The notes beneath the pieces are model-generated. The model saw only the letters and a list, made by a program, of their open reading frames with translations, made no database searches and was not told the origin of the DNA. DNA of 64,000 nt from Myxococcus xanthus (GTDB taxonomy: Bacteria; Myxococcota; Myxococcia; Myxococcales; Myxococcaceae): the NCBI RefSeq assembly GCF_006402735.1, contig NZ_CP017174.1:8102001-8166000 (forward strand), written 5' to 3'. Positions 46,211 through 54,831 of the stretch are shown in pieces. How positions within the stretch are numbered: the first letter of the stretch is position 1; every line of letters begins with the position of its first letter. A program made the translations under genes and the position numbers.

Positions 46211-47196
46211 TGTCCCCCCTGTCGATGAAGCGAATGGGGCGCGCGGCGCTCCTGATGGCCCTTTCGTCCCTGACTCCCGTGACGGCGCGCGCCGAGGCAA
46301 CGCTCCGCCCCGCGCAATGCACGGTGCAGGGCATGCTGGACGACGTGCGCGTGGCGATGAAGAACGGCTCCCCCGCGCTGAAGCGCTACGTGAAGATGCG
46401 GCTGAAGGAAGCCGCGCTCGCCATGCCCGCGGAGTCACTGCTGGCGGCGCTGCAAGGTGAGCGGGACCCGGAGGTGCTGGAGGCCCTGGGCGCGGCCCTG
46501 GCCACCAAGGCGAGCAACGCGGAGAACCCAGGCCTCATTCAGCCGCTGCTCGTCCGGGCCACCGGGGATTCGGACCCGGCGCTGCGCGCGGCGGCGGTGC
46601 GGGGCCTGCGCGGCGTGCCCTCCGTCGAGTTCATGGAGAAGAACGGCGGAGTGGTGACGTACGAGCAGTTGGTGCGCGACGCGTCCCCCGAGGTGCGCGC
46701 GGCGGTGGCGGACAACATCGTCTCCGAGAGCGCGGACGTCTACAGCGGCCATGACCGCCGGGTGTCGGAAGCGGCGGTGTCGGTGGCGGCGGTGTCGGAG
46801 GACCCGGAGGTGGCGGCGAAGCTGCTGCGCGAGGTCTCCATGGAGGCCGTGGGCCACGAGGCGGTGGAGCAGGTGACGCGCCAGCTGCGCTCGGAGAACC
46901 CGGAGCTGCGAGCGGCGGCGGCCACAGCGCTGGGCGGTGTGCCCGGCGGCGAGTCCGCCGGTGCGCGAGGCTCGCTGGTGGACCTGTTCCGCGAAGACAA
47001 GGACCCGGCGGTGCGCAAGGCGGCGCTCCAGGGAATTGCCCGGCTGGGGCAGGCCCACGCGGTGCCCGTGCTGGAGTCCTTGCGCGGCGTGGATCGCGCC
47101 ATGGATGCGGAAATCGACGCCTGGGTGTCCGTCCTGAAGCTCAACCTCCAGGAGTGGGAGCTGGTGCTGCGCGAGAAGCAGCGCCGCCGGAGGTGA
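46210..47196 (+). CDS. Exported HEAT-repeat protein
   Basis: A 328-residue protein with a signal peptide (AALLMALSSLTPVTARA). Six or more HEAT/PBS-lyase-like repeats follow (for example RDPEVLEALGAALATKASN, SDPALRAAAVRGLRGVPS, ASPEVRAAVADNIVSES, ENPELRAAAATALGGVPG, KDPAVRKAALQGIARLG), ending in a basic tail (REKQRRRR). It is likely a periplasmic protein-interaction scaffold. It starts inside the stop of the previous gene (TGATG). Confidence 0.8.
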   Translation: MSPLSMKRMGRAALLMALSSLTPVTARAEATLRPAQCTVQGMLDDVRVAMKNGSPALKRYVKMRLKEAALAMPAESLLAALQGERDPEVLEALGAALATKASNAENPGLIQPLLVRATGDSDPALRAAAVRGLRGVPSVEFMEKNGGVVTYEQLVRDASPEVRAAVADNIVSESADVYSGHDRRVSEAAVSVAAVSEDPEVAAKLLREVSMEAVGHEAVEQVTRQLRSENPELRAAAATALGGVPGGESAGARGSLVDLFREDKDPAVRKAALQGIARLGQAHAVPVLESLRGVDRAMDAEIDAWVSVLKLNLQEWELVLREKQRRRR

Positions 47197-47246
47197 CCCC
47201 TGCTTCACCGCAGTACGCAGCGCTACACCAACGAGGGAGTCTCTTG

Positions 47247-47795
47247 ATGAAGACGATGAAGCTGACCATGGCGGGCCTGGTGCTCGCCGCCGCGGGCTGG
47301 GCCACCTCTGTCACGGCCGCCACGGCCGTGGGTCCCATCTGCGACGCTGCCGCGCGCGTGGGTTCCACGACGTACTACTCGTGCTCGGGCAGCAGCCACA
47401 ACGCGCTCGACATGAGCAACGGCACCTGCAGCGTGTGGAACCACCGCGGGATGATCAACGTCAGCCGCTACTACGCCTACTACGGCGGCTGTGCGAACAA
47501 CTGCAGCGGCGGCACGAGCTGCAACGGCGGCGCGGGTAACTACTACGTCGTCACGGGCGGCAGCGGCTGGGACTTCCGCCAGCTCCACCTGAACTCCAAC
47601 GTCTCGTCGGGCTCCAAGACGTGCGACCGCTGCGCGCTGGGCCTCGTGGGTTCCACGGGCAACTCCACGGGCGCGCACGTCCACGCGGACAACCGCCAGT
47701 ACGGCACGCGCAAGACGGCCTGGTACACCAGCGTCGGCACCACCTGCGGCTCCAGCGCGAACTGCAGCAACCGCGTCGGCACGCCCACGCTGTAG
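47247..47795 (+). CDS. Secreted M23 (LytM-type) peptidase
   Basis: A 182-residue protein with a signal peptide (to about Ala24, GWATSVTA). The M23 zinc site is assembled from His51-x3-Asp55 (HNALD) and His144-x-His146 (GAHVHAD), with LHL at 113-115 providing the usual central His. It is Cys-rich (about ten Cys), suggesting disulfides for secretion. M23 enzymes cut peptidoglycan cross-bridges; the small single-domain form resembles enzymes exported for prey or wall lysis. The ATG has GAGGGA upstream and it lies 50 bases after the HEAT gene. Confidence 0.85.
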   Translation: MKTMKLTMAGLVLAAAGWATSVTAATAVGPICDAAARVGSTTYYSCSGSSHNALDMSNGTCSVWNHRGMINVSRYYAYYGGCANNCSGGTSCNGGAGNYYVVTGGSGWDFRQLHLNSNVSSGSKTCDRCALGLVGSTGNSTGAHVHADNRQYGTRKTAWYTSVGTTCGSSANCSNRVGTPTL

Positions 47796-47820
47796 TCACT
47801 CCGCAGCCTGATTCACCCAC

Positions 47821-47861
47821 ACCCCGCCCCGTCCATGTGCCGCGAAGCACCTGGGCGGGGT
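47821..47861. terminator. Long hairpin between convergent M23 and DUSAM genes
   Basis: A 9-bp perfect outer stem (ACCCCGCCC/GGGCGGGGT) encloses a 4-bp inner stem (GTGC/GCAC, loop CGCGAA). It reaches the last base of the DUSAM stop codon and lies 25 bases after the M23 stop. It is probably a bidirectional terminator; there is no U-tract. Confidence 0.5.
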
Positions 47862-48229
47862 CACTCCAGGTGACTGAGCTCTGCTTCCGCGTGCTGCCGG
47901 TAGAGGGGAACGACTTCCACAGCGAGCACCTCTTCCAAGCATTTCCGGGCGCCGGTCATGTTCCCCGCCTCCACGAGGCGATTGGGCTCAGAGATGGCGC
48001 GCATCAAACGCTGCGAACCTTCTCGAGTGCGGCGGCGTATTTCGCGAACCAGCACGGCGCTCCCAGCGGGCGTCATCAGTGCTCGCGGGACCTCCGCATC
48101 GGGCACCACGACATCTCGTGCGACGGTGCGGAGCAACTCCGTCACCTCGGGTGTGAGTTCCAGGGCCGCCTCACTCGCAAGCTGACGCTCCAATGCGGCG
48201 ACCTTGTCCCAATCGTGCGCTTCACACAT
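47861..48229 (-). CDS. DUSAM domain-containing protein
   Basis: A 122-residue protein with the full DUSAM pattern known from Myxococcaceae: HDWDKVAALERQLASEAALELTPEVTELL, then LVREIRRRTREGSQRLMRAI and GNMTGARKCLEEVLAVEVVPLYRQHAEAELSHLE. The ATG at 48229 gives the usual length and has AAGG upstream. The frame stays open to 48547 with a hydrophobic Ala-rich stretch (ASFCAAVGALGGWVCLSAAEAAGLL), so a longer membrane-attached form cannot be excluded. The function of DUSAM is unknown. Confidence 0.85.
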   Translation of the reverse strand: MCEAHDWDKVAALERQLASEAALELTPEVTELLRTVARDVVVPDAEVPRALMTPAGSAVLVREIRRRTREGSQRLMRAISEPNRLVEAGNMTGARKCLEEVLAVEVVPLYRQHAEAELSHLE

Positions 48230-48667
48230 CAACGGACCTTGCCCCTTCGCGAGCAGATCGGCCGACGATGCAGCATCTTCCGAATCAGCCTGAGCGGCCT
48301 CATTGAGCACGCGAGCGCCATTGAGGAGTCCCGCGGCCTCCGCCGCACTGAGGCACACCCAACCGCCTAGAGCCCCAACAGCAGCACAGAAGCTGGCACG
48401 GACAATTGAATGCGCTGTTTTCGCGTCGGCACAGACATGGCGCGAATTCAAACAGAAGCATCGGCACGCCAGGGGGCAGCGGTTGGGTTGGCAGCGAATG
48501 ACCGACTCCGCCTGGATGGCCCCTGGCCGACAAGCAGTGTCCGCCACCCACGAATGAACACCCGCCTACCCTGTGGGGCCCCGCACATTGACGGGACACT
48601 TCGTCACACCGCACCGTGGAGGAGCCCAGCAGTCTGGCGTTCCATCCCATTCAGGAGCGTGCGCGCC
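48230..48667. other. Divergent intergenic region DUSAM to VOC gene
   Basis: This 438-base region is lower in G+C than its surroundings, especially around 48395-48460. It must contain the promoters of the DUSAM and VOC genes. On the minus strand the DUSAM frame remains open through 48547 and could be coding. A TGGCAC-like element at 48398 has the wrong spacing for a sigma-54 promoter. I see no repeat or RNA gene. Confidence 0.4.
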
Positions 48668-49207
48668 ATGCCATCGACCTCTCCCGGAGCACGCGGCATC
48701 GACCATGTCGGCGTGACGGTGCCGGACCTCGAAGCCGCAACGGCCTTCTTCATCGAGGCCCTTGGCGCCGAAGTGCTCTACGACACCTTGGCGAAAGGCC
48801 AGCCGCCACAGGAAGGCGCTGACCTGCAGCGACGCCTGCGCTTCCTCCCAGGCTCCAGCATCCGAGCGATGCGGCTGCTCCGCCTGGGCAACGGCCCCAG
48901 CCTCGAGTTGTTCGAATACGCAGCCCCCGAGCAGCGCCCACCGGCACGCCCCAATGACTTGGGCATCCAGCACCTGGCCGTCTACGTGGATGACATGGAC
49001 GCGGCGCTCGCGCGCTTCCAGGCGGCGGGAGGCGAGGTCTTCTCGAGCCCCCACGAACTGCCAGCGCTGGAGAAAGGCCCGGGCAACGCCTTCTGCTACG
49101 CCCGAGCCCCCTGGGGCACCATCATCGAGTTCATCACCTACCCGTCGCCCCAGCCCTACGAGCAGCAGACCGCGCTGCGGCGCTGGAAACCGCCGGAGCG
49201 CGGCTGA
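48668..49207 (+). CDS. VOC family (glyoxalase/bleomycin-resistance fold) protein
   Basis: A 179-residue vicinal-oxygen-chelate protein with two paired motifs: GIDHVGVTVPDLEAATAFFIEALG (first metal His in DHVG) and LGIQHLAVYVDDMDAALARFQAAGGEVF. Further metal-ligand candidates are Glu in PSLELFEY and Glu in GTIIEFITY, so a His/Glu metal site is likely conserved. AGGAG lies 10 bases upstream of the ATG. Possible activities include lactoylglutathione lyase-like isomerisation, dioxygenation or epimerisation; the substrate is not clear. Confidence 0.88.
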   Translation: MPSTSPGARGIDHVGVTVPDLEAATAFFIEALGAEVLYDTLAKGQPPQEGADLQRRLRFLPGSSIRAMRLLRLGNGPSLELFEYAAPEQRPPARPNDLGIQHLAVYVDDMDAALARFQAAGGEVFSSPHELPALEKGPGNAFCYARAPWGTIIEFITYPSPQPYEQQTALRRWKPPERG

Positions 49208-49214
49208 ACCTCCA

Positions 49215-49730
49215 TCACAGCGCCGCGCGGACCGCCTTCATCGCGCCGTCGTAGTCCGGCTCGTGCGTCATCTCCGGGACAATCTCCCGGAACACGACCT
49301 TGCCCGCACGGTCCACCACGAAGGTGCTGCGCGCGAGCAGCCCCAGCTCCTTCATGTACACGCCGTACTTCTCACCGAACTCGCGGTCCTTGTAGTCCGA
49401 CAGCGTGGTGACGTTCTGGATGCCCTCGGCGCCGATGAAGCGGCCCAGCGCGAAGGGCAAGTCCAGCGTGACGAACCACACCTTCACGTCCGGCCCCAGC
49501 GCCGTGGCTTCCTTGTTGAACGCGCGAAGCTGCGCTGCGCACACCCGCGTATCCACGCTGGGCGCCACGCTCACCACCACCACGCTGCCCTTCACGTCCG
49601 ACAGCCGCACGGCGTCGTTGAGCCCCTTGAAGACGGTGAAGTCCGGAGCCGCGTCCCCCACCTTCACCTCGTCCCCCACCAGCGTCACCGGCTGCCCCTT
49701 GAACGTGACGATGCCCTTGTGCTCGGCCAT
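49215..49730 (-). CDS. tpx: Thiol peroxidase (Tpx) with a single Cys
   Basis: A 171-residue atypical peroxiredoxin that reduces hydroperoxides. The peroxidatic site SVAPSVDTRVCAAQ has Cys64 and Thr61, and the supporting Arg lies in LLARSTFVVD. The resolving Cys of normal Tpx (RFCGAEG) is Ile99 here (RFIGAEG), and no other Cys exists, so it must be recycled by an external thiol. It is the last gene of a minus-strand row with ROK kinase, flavin reductase and phosphomutase genes. Confidence 0.92.
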   Translation of the reverse strand: MAEHKGIVTFKGQPVTLVGDEVKVGDAAPDFTVFKGLNDAVRLSDVKGSVVVVSVAPSVDTRVCAAQLRAFNKEATALGPDVKVWFVTLDLPFALGRFIGAEGIQNVTTLSDYKDREFGEKYGVYMKELGLLARSTFVVDRAGKVVFREIVPEMTHEPDYDGAMKAVRAAL

Positions 49731-49762
49731 GGAATGCCTCCTTCTCCGGAAAGGGGCGCGGA

Positions 49763-50695
49763 CTACTTCACCAGCAACGCCGCGCCAATCAGACCGCTGT
49801 CGTCTCCCAGCTCCGCGTCCGCGATGAGCAGGCCCTCGCGCGACGTCGTGGAGGACCAGGCGCGCACGCCCTCCTCCACGCGGCGCCGCAGCCCCGGGCA
49901 GTGGCTCAGCACGCCGCCCCCCAGCACCAGCCGCGCCGGGTTGAGCATCGTCACCTGGTTGGCCACGGCCAACGCCAGGAACTGCGCCGCCCGCTCATAG
50001 ACTTCACCGGCCGCCACGTCGCCCGCCTCCGCCGCCTTCTCCAGCGTCACCGGCGTGATGCGCGCCGGGTCTCCGCCCGTCAGCCGAGCCACCTCCGGCG
50101 CATTGCCGCTCGCGAGCAGCTCCCGCGTCTGCGCGATGAGGTTGTGGCCACCGACGTAGGCCTCCAGGCACCCCAGCTCACCGCAGCCGCAGCGGCGTCC
50201 TCCGGGAACCACCTTGATGTGGCCCAGCTCGCCCGCCACGCCGCCACCACCGTCCACGAGCCGTCCGCCCGCGATGATGGCGCTGCCGACACCCGAGCCC
50301 ACGAACACCACCAGCATGTCCTGCGCGCCCCGACCCGCGCCCGCGTGCAGCTCACCCCACGCCGCAGCGGCCAGGTCGTTCACTACACGCACCGGCTGGC
50401 CCAGCCGGTGCGTGAGCAGCGCGCCCAGCGGTACGTTGCGCCAGCCCAGGTTGGGAGCCACCGACAGCACGCCCGAGTCCTTGTGAATCTGCCCGGCGGC
50501 CGCCACGCCGCACGCGCCCAGAGGCACACCGGCGGCCCTCACCGCGTCCGAAGCAGCCTGGGCAATGGTCTCCACGACAGCGGAGGGACTGCGCTCCACC
50601 AGGGCCACCTTCGAGGCGGCGATCAACTTGCCTACCTCGTCCACCACGGCGGCGCGGGCAAAGGTTCCCCCCAGGTCGATTCCGAGCGTTGGCAT
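49763..50695 (-). CDS. ROK family sugar kinase (glucokinase-like)
   Basis: A 310-residue cytoplasmic kinase. It has the ATP phosphate loop GIDLGGTFARAAVV, the sugar-binding VNDLAAAAWGE motif with the catalytic Asp, and a zinc site CGCGELGCLEAYVGG (about residues 166-180) preceded by GELGHIKV. No DNA-binding domain is present, so it is a kinase rather than a repressor, most likely phosphorylating glucose or a related hexose. It starts 12 bases after the flavin reductase stop. Confidence 0.92.
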   Translation of the reverse strand: MPTLGIDLGGTFARAAVVDEVGKLIAASKVALVERSPSAVVETIAQAASDAVRAAGVPLGACGVAAAGQIHKDSGVLSVAPNLGWRNVPLGALLTHRLGQPVRVVNDLAAAAWGELHAGAGRGAQDMLVVFVGSGVGSAIIAGGRLVDGGGGVAGELGHIKVVPGGRRCGCGELGCLEAYVGGHNLIAQTRELLASGNAPEVARLTGGDPARITPVTLEKAAEAGDVAAGEVYERAAQFLALAVANQVTMLNPARLVLGGGVLSHCPGLRRRVEEGVRAWSSTTSREGLLIADAELGDDSGLIGAALLVK

Positions 50696-50707
50696 GAGCG
50701 CGTCCTC

Positions 50708-51259
50708 TCAGGGCTTCAGCTTGGAAACCAACGCGGCCGCCAACCCTTCCACTTCCTTCTGGCGCGCCTCGTCCTTGAGCTTCCCGTCCGGGGTGAAGGC
50801 ATCCGACACGCGGGCCATGTGCACCTGCGTGGGCAGCACGTGCGCCCCCACGGAGGCCATCACCTGCCGCAGGTGCGGCTGCATGCGCGCGGTGCCGAAG
50901 ACGCCGGGCGTGGCGCCCATCATCGCCACCCACTTCTCCTGGAAGAGCCTGCCGGGCGGGCGGGACACCCAGTCGATGGCGTTCTTCAGGCCTCCAGGAA
51001 TGGAAGAGTTGTACTCCGGGCTGGCGATGAGCAGGCCCTGGGCCTTGCCCAGCCGCTCGCGCAGTTCCTCCACGGGAGCAGGCAGGGCCTTGGCCTCCAC
51101 GTCGCCGTCGTAGACGGGCAACTCCAGCGTCTTCAGGTCCACCACATCCACCTCCGCGCCCAGCGCGCGGGCGTGGGCAACGGCGATGGCCAGGAGCTGG
51201 CGGTTGAAGCTCCCCGTCCGGAGGCTGCCACTGATGGCGAGGATGCGCGTCGTCGTCAT
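50708..51259 (-). CDS. NADPH-dependent FMN reductase
   Basis: A 183-residue flavodoxin-like reductase: LAISGSLRTGSFNRQLL binds FMN phosphate (about residues 6-22), and LLIASPEYNSSIPGGLKNAIDWVSR is the conserved loop of the SsuE/ChrR/azoreductase group. The ATG at 51259 begins one base after the phosphomutase stop; a longer frame to 51385 only overlaps that gene. It may reduce quinones, chromate or free flavin. Its link to peroxidase and sugar enzymes is only by location. Confidence 0.9.
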   Translation of the reverse strand: MTTTRILAISGSLRTGSFNRQLLAIAVAHARALGAEVDVVDLKTLELPVYDGDVEAKALPAPVEELRERLGKAQGLLIASPEYNSSIPGGLKNAIDWVSRPPGRLFQEKWVAMMGATPGVFGTARMQPHLRQVMASVGAHVLPTQVHMARVSDAFTPDGKLKDEARQKEVEGLAAALVSKLKP

Positions 51260-51260
51260 G

Positions 51261-52631
51261 TCAGCCCCCGACCTCGACCTTGACCTTCTCCACGGTGCCC
51301 TCGATGAGGGCCTGGATTTCCTTGAGGCGCTCGGGCGTGTTGGCCTCGAAGCGCAGCACCAGGATGGGCTGCGTGTTGGAAGCACGGATGAGGCCCCAGC
51401 CGTCGGGGAACGTCACGCGCACGCCGTCCACGTCGATGATGTCGTGGCCCGCGTCGCGCAGCGTCTCCGTGGCGCGCTTCACCATCTCGAACTTCTTCTC
51501 TTCCTTCGTGTCGAAGCGCAGCTCCGGGCTGGCGTACGTCTTCGGCACGTCGGACAGGAGCTCCGACATGGTCGCCTTCTCGTGCGTGAGAATCTCCAGC
51601 AGGCGCGCGGTGGAGTAGATGGCGTCGTCGAAGCCGAAGTAGCGGTTCTTGAAGAAGATGTGGCCGCTCATCTCTCCAGCCAGCTCCGCCTGCGTCTCCT
51701 TCATCTTCGACTTGATGAGCGAGTGCCCGGCCTTCCACATGACGGGCTTGCCGCCGCGCTTCGCGATGTCGTCGTACAGCGTGTAGCTGCACTTCACCTC
51801 GCCGACGATGGCCGCGCCCGGGCTCTCCTTCAGCACGTAGCGGCTGAAGAGCACCATCAGCTGGTCGCCCCAGAGGATGTTGCCCTGGTCGTCGATGACG
51901 CCAATGCGGTCGCTGTCGCCGTCGTAGGCGATGCCCACCTCGGCCTTCTCGCGCTTCACCGCCGCGATGAGGTCCTGCAGGTTCTCCACCACCGTCGGGT
52001 CCGGGTGGTGGTTGGGGAACGTCGCGTCCATCTCACAGAACAGGGGCACCACGTCGAAGCCCATGCTCTCGAACAGCGGCACCGCGATGGCGCCGCCCGT
52101 GCCGTTGCCGGCGTCGATGACGATGCGCATCCCCTTGCGGCCCACCTTCACCGTCTGGCGGACGAAGTGGCTGTAGGGCGTGATGATGTCGTACGGCGTC
52201 ACCGTGCCCGGCTTGGGCGACACCTCGAAGTCCCGCGCCTCGATGAGCTTGCGCAGGGCTTGAATCTCGTGGCTGTGGAAGGTCGTCTTCCCCGCGCCAA
52301 TCTTGAAGCCGTTGTACTCGGGCGGGTTGTGGCTGCCGGTAATCATCGCCAGGCCGTCCACCGGCAGGGTGTTGGCGGCGAAGTACGTCAGCGGCGTGGG
52401 GACCACGCCCACGTCGAACACGTTGAGGCCCGTGGAGGTGAGGCCCGCGCAGAGCGAGTCCCGGAAGCGGGTGGAGGACTCGCGACAGTCGCGGCCCACC
52501 GCGATGGAGCGCCCGCCCAGGCGACGGATGATGGTGCCCAGGCCCTTGCCCAGCAACTCCACCACCTCGGTAGTGAGGTCCTTATCGACCAGGCCTCGGA
52601 TATCGTATTCGCGGAAGATGTGCGCGTTCAT
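51261..52631 (-). CDS. Phosphomannomutase/phosphoglucomutase
   Basis: A 456-residue alpha-D-phosphohexomutase of the AlgC/ManB class: phosphoserine loop MITGSHNPPEYNGFK, metal loop GIAYDGDSDRIG, sugar loop GEMSGHIFF and phosphate-binding loop RASNTQPILVLRFEA (here Asn-Thr-Gln rather than Thr-Glu). It converts Man-6-P to Man-1-P and/or Glc-6-P to Glc-1-P. Together with the nearby mannose-1-phosphate guanylyltransferase it would supply GDP-mannose for polysaccharide. Confidence 0.93.
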   Translation of the reverse strand: MNAHIFREYDIRGLVDKDLTTEVVELLGKGLGTIIRRLGGRSIAVGRDCRESSTRFRDSLCAGLTSTGLNVFDVGVVPTPLTYFAANTLPVDGLAMITGSHNPPEYNGFKIGAGKTTFHSHEIQALRKLIEARDFEVSPKPGTVTPYDIITPYSHFVRQTVKVGRKGMRIVIDAGNGTGGAIAVPLFESMGFDVVPLFCEMDATFPNHHPDPTVVENLQDLIAAVKREKAEVGIAYDGDSDRIGVIDDQGNILWGDQLMVLFSRYVLKESPGAAIVGEVKCSYTLYDDIAKRGGKPVMWKAGHSLIKSKMKETQAELAGEMSGHIFFKNRYFGFDDAIYSTARLLEILTHEKATMSELLSDVPKTYASPELRFDTKEEKKFEMVKRATETLRDAGHDIIDVDGVRVTFPDGWGLIRASNTQPILVLRFEANTPERLKEIQALIEGTVEKVKVEVGG

Positions 52632-52770
52632 GAAAGTGTCCCCGCCCTCGTGACTTCAGAGGGCATGGCAGAGGGCGGCGGACTCTACACGAGCGCGGGC
52701 CAGGGGGGCACCCGGCCAGAGGGCGCCCCTGGCCCGTTGGAGGGCCAAGGGGCCGGAGAAGGCCCCCGCG

Positions 52771-54831
52771 CTACGGAAGCAGGGCCGCAGGGGCCACGGC
52801 CCCCTCGTGGAGCACGGGGGGCATGGAAGGCGTCAGCCCCTGCGCCCGCTGGCGCAGCTCCTGGTAATGCCTCAGCCACGACACGTTGAGCGGGTCCAAC
52901 GCCAGCGCGTTCGCATAGCGAGAGAGGGCGGCGCGCAGGGCCCGCTGCACCTCCAGCGCGTGTCCCTGGGTGAAGAGCGCACGGGCCCGGGCCTCCGAGC
53001 CCGGCCGGGCCGACAGGAAGGCGTGGCGCAGGGGCTCCACCTCCTCGTCCGGCAGCCCTGCTTCCACGCAGCGGGCCAGCCCGGGCAGGTTGCCTCGAAC
53101 GGCGTCGAAGCCGGCGCGGCTCAGCGGCTCGCCCAGGGTGCAGCGGGCGGACTCCACCCGACCCCGCAGGGCCTCCAGCGCGCGGCGCTGCCCGGACGGC
53201 AGCGGACGGACGCGGAAGCCCTCCAGCCGGCGCAGGGCGGCGCTGGCCCGGCGGCGAATCTCCTCGAAGTCGGCGTCGGGCCGCGCCCCCAGCAGGACAT
53301 ACGGGTCCTTCGCGGCCTCCGCGGCCCGGGCGAGCAGCCGCGCCAGCTCCCCATCGGGACGCGGCTCCGGCCGGCGGCCCTCCTCCAACATCCACGCCAC
53401 CCACTGGCGCAGCGCCGGCGCGGGCTCGGCGAAGTGGATGAACGCGCCCGCGGCCACGCCCCAGGTCCGGGCCTCGTCTCCCGTGACATGGCGGACGACG
53501 TCGCCCTCGCACGTCACGGTGCGCCCCGCGAAGGACAGCTCCACGCCCAGGCGCGCGGCCAGCGGCGGCAGCGCGCCATCCCACGCGGCGAAGAAGCCAT
53601 CCACCGACACGTCGTTGGCCACCACCAGCGTCCAGCCCTCAGCGAGACTCACGCGAACGTCCAACCCCGCGGGCGCGGCGACTCGAGGGGCCGGCGCCTC
53701 CAGCACCGGCTCCGCATGGGCCGCCGCCCGCAGCGCCAGGTGCAGCGGCGTGGCACCGTCCTCCGGAATGGCCTGGCCGAAGATGGTGACGTTGCCTTCT
53801 GGCATGCGCATCTCCGGCAGCAGCAGGATGGGCGCCTGGGACACGGGCTCTGCGTCCTCGTCGAACGTGATGTCGATGTCCACCAGCAGCTCCACGTCGT
53901 CGACCAGCGCCGCCTCGCGCTCCGCCGCGCGGGCACGCGGGTCCATGCAGCGCGCCAGTTCCTCGCGGAACGCGCGGGCATCCGGGAAGCGCTCGGCGGG
54001 CCGCGGCGCCAGGGCCCGCAGCAGCACCGCGGACAGCGCGGGTGGCACGCTGGGATTGAGGACATGCGGCTCCGGAGGCGCCAGCTCCCCCGCGCGGCCG
54101 ATGCCGAAGGGCAGCCGCCCGGTGAGCAGCAGGTAGCCCACCACGCCCAGCGCATACACGTCCGCGCGGCCGTCCACGACCTCACCGGACCACTGCTCGG
54201 GCGCGATGAAGGCCGGCGAGCCCACCACCATGCCGCGAGCCCGCTCCGCGGGAGACAGGCTCGAGCTGAGGATGGCGCTGGCCCCGAAGTCGAGCACCTT
54301 CACCCGGCGCTCCCCCCGCGCATCCCGCGTGAGGACGAGGTTGTCCGCGGACAAATCCCAATGCATGAGCCCGCGCGCGTGCGCGGCCTCCACGGCCTCC
54401 AGCGTCTGCCCCAGCAACTCCACCGCCTCCACGGGCGCCAGCGGCATGGGAAGCCGGGAGAAGGACTCACCGTCGGCGTACTCCATCAGCAGGCACGGCA
54501 GACCGCCGGGCCCCGGGCGCGCGTCCAACACGCGGGCCACGTGCGGGTGGACCAGCTCGCGCAAAGCATGCGCCTCCGCGTAGAAGCGGCGCTGCATGGC
54601 CGGCTGCGCCGCCAGGTGCGGGTGCAAAACCTTCACCGCGAAGCGGTGCCCCGTGGGGAGATACTCCGCCAGGTACACCGTGCCCAGCGCCCCCGCCCCC
54701 AACCAGCGCCGGAAGACGAGCGGCCCGTGCCGCTGTCCCTCCAGGCAGCTCGCTGACACTGCGACGCCGTCATGCACCTCCGGGCAAGACGCCCCGGCCG
54801 GATGGTCCACGTCACACCGCATGCAGGCCAT
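52771..54831 (-). CDS. Ser/Thr kinase-like protein fused to PilZ-like and J/TPR-like regions
   Basis: A 686-residue protein from ATG 54831. The N-terminus has a small Cys cluster (CMRC...C). The kinase domain (about 38-300) has Gly-loop LGAGALGTVY, Lys67 in FAVKVL, DFG at 181-183 and APEQ at 210-213, but the catalytic loop is HWDLSADN (157-164) instead of HRDLKPEN: the base Asp and Asn stay, while Arg becomes Trp and Lys becomes Ser. About 390-472 resembles a PilZ domain (ANDVSVDGFF with the DxSxxG motif); 509-585 is J-domain-like without HPD, followed by a TPR-like stretch. No membrane helix is seen. It lies between manC and the phosphomutase gene, so it may control polysaccharide production, perhaps through c-di-GMP. 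Confidence 0.8.
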   Translation of the reverse strand: MACMRCDVDHPAGASCPEVHDGVAVSASCLEGQRHGPLVFRRWLGAGALGTVYLAEYLPTGHRFAVKVLHPHLAAQPAMQRRFYAEAHALRELVHPHVARVLDARPGPGGLPCLLMEYADGESFSRLPMPLAPVEAVELLGQTLEAVEAAHARGLMHWDLSADNLVLTRDARGERRVKVLDFGASAILSSSLSPAERARGMVVGSPAFIAPEQWSGEVVDGRADVYALGVVGYLLLTGRLPFGIGRAGELAPPEPHVLNPSVPPALSAVLLRALAPRPAERFPDARAFREELARCMDPRARAAEREAALVDDVELLVDIDITFDEDAEPVSQAPILLLPEMRMPEGNVTIFGQAIPEDGATPLHLALRAAAHAEPVLEAPAPRVAAPAGLDVRVSLAEGWTLVVANDVSVDGFFAAWDGALPPLAARLGVELSFAGRTVTCEGDVVRHVTGDEARTWGVAAGAFIHFAEPAPALRQWVAWMLEEGRRPEPRPDGELARLLARAAEAAKDPYVLLGARPDADFEEIRRRASAALRRLEGFRVRPLPSGQRRALEALRGRVESARCTLGEPLSRAGFDAVRGNLPGLARCVEAGLPDEEVEPLRHAFLSARPGSEARARALFTQGHALEVQRALRAALSRYANALALDPLNVSWLRHYQELRQRAQGLTPSMPPVLHEGAVAPAALLP

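Noticed and set aside
48398..48414. Sigma-54-like element TGGCACGGACAATTG
   Set aside because: The -24 part is good, but the -12 TTG is displaced by one base and lacks GC; the nearest downstream gene starts about 250 bases away.
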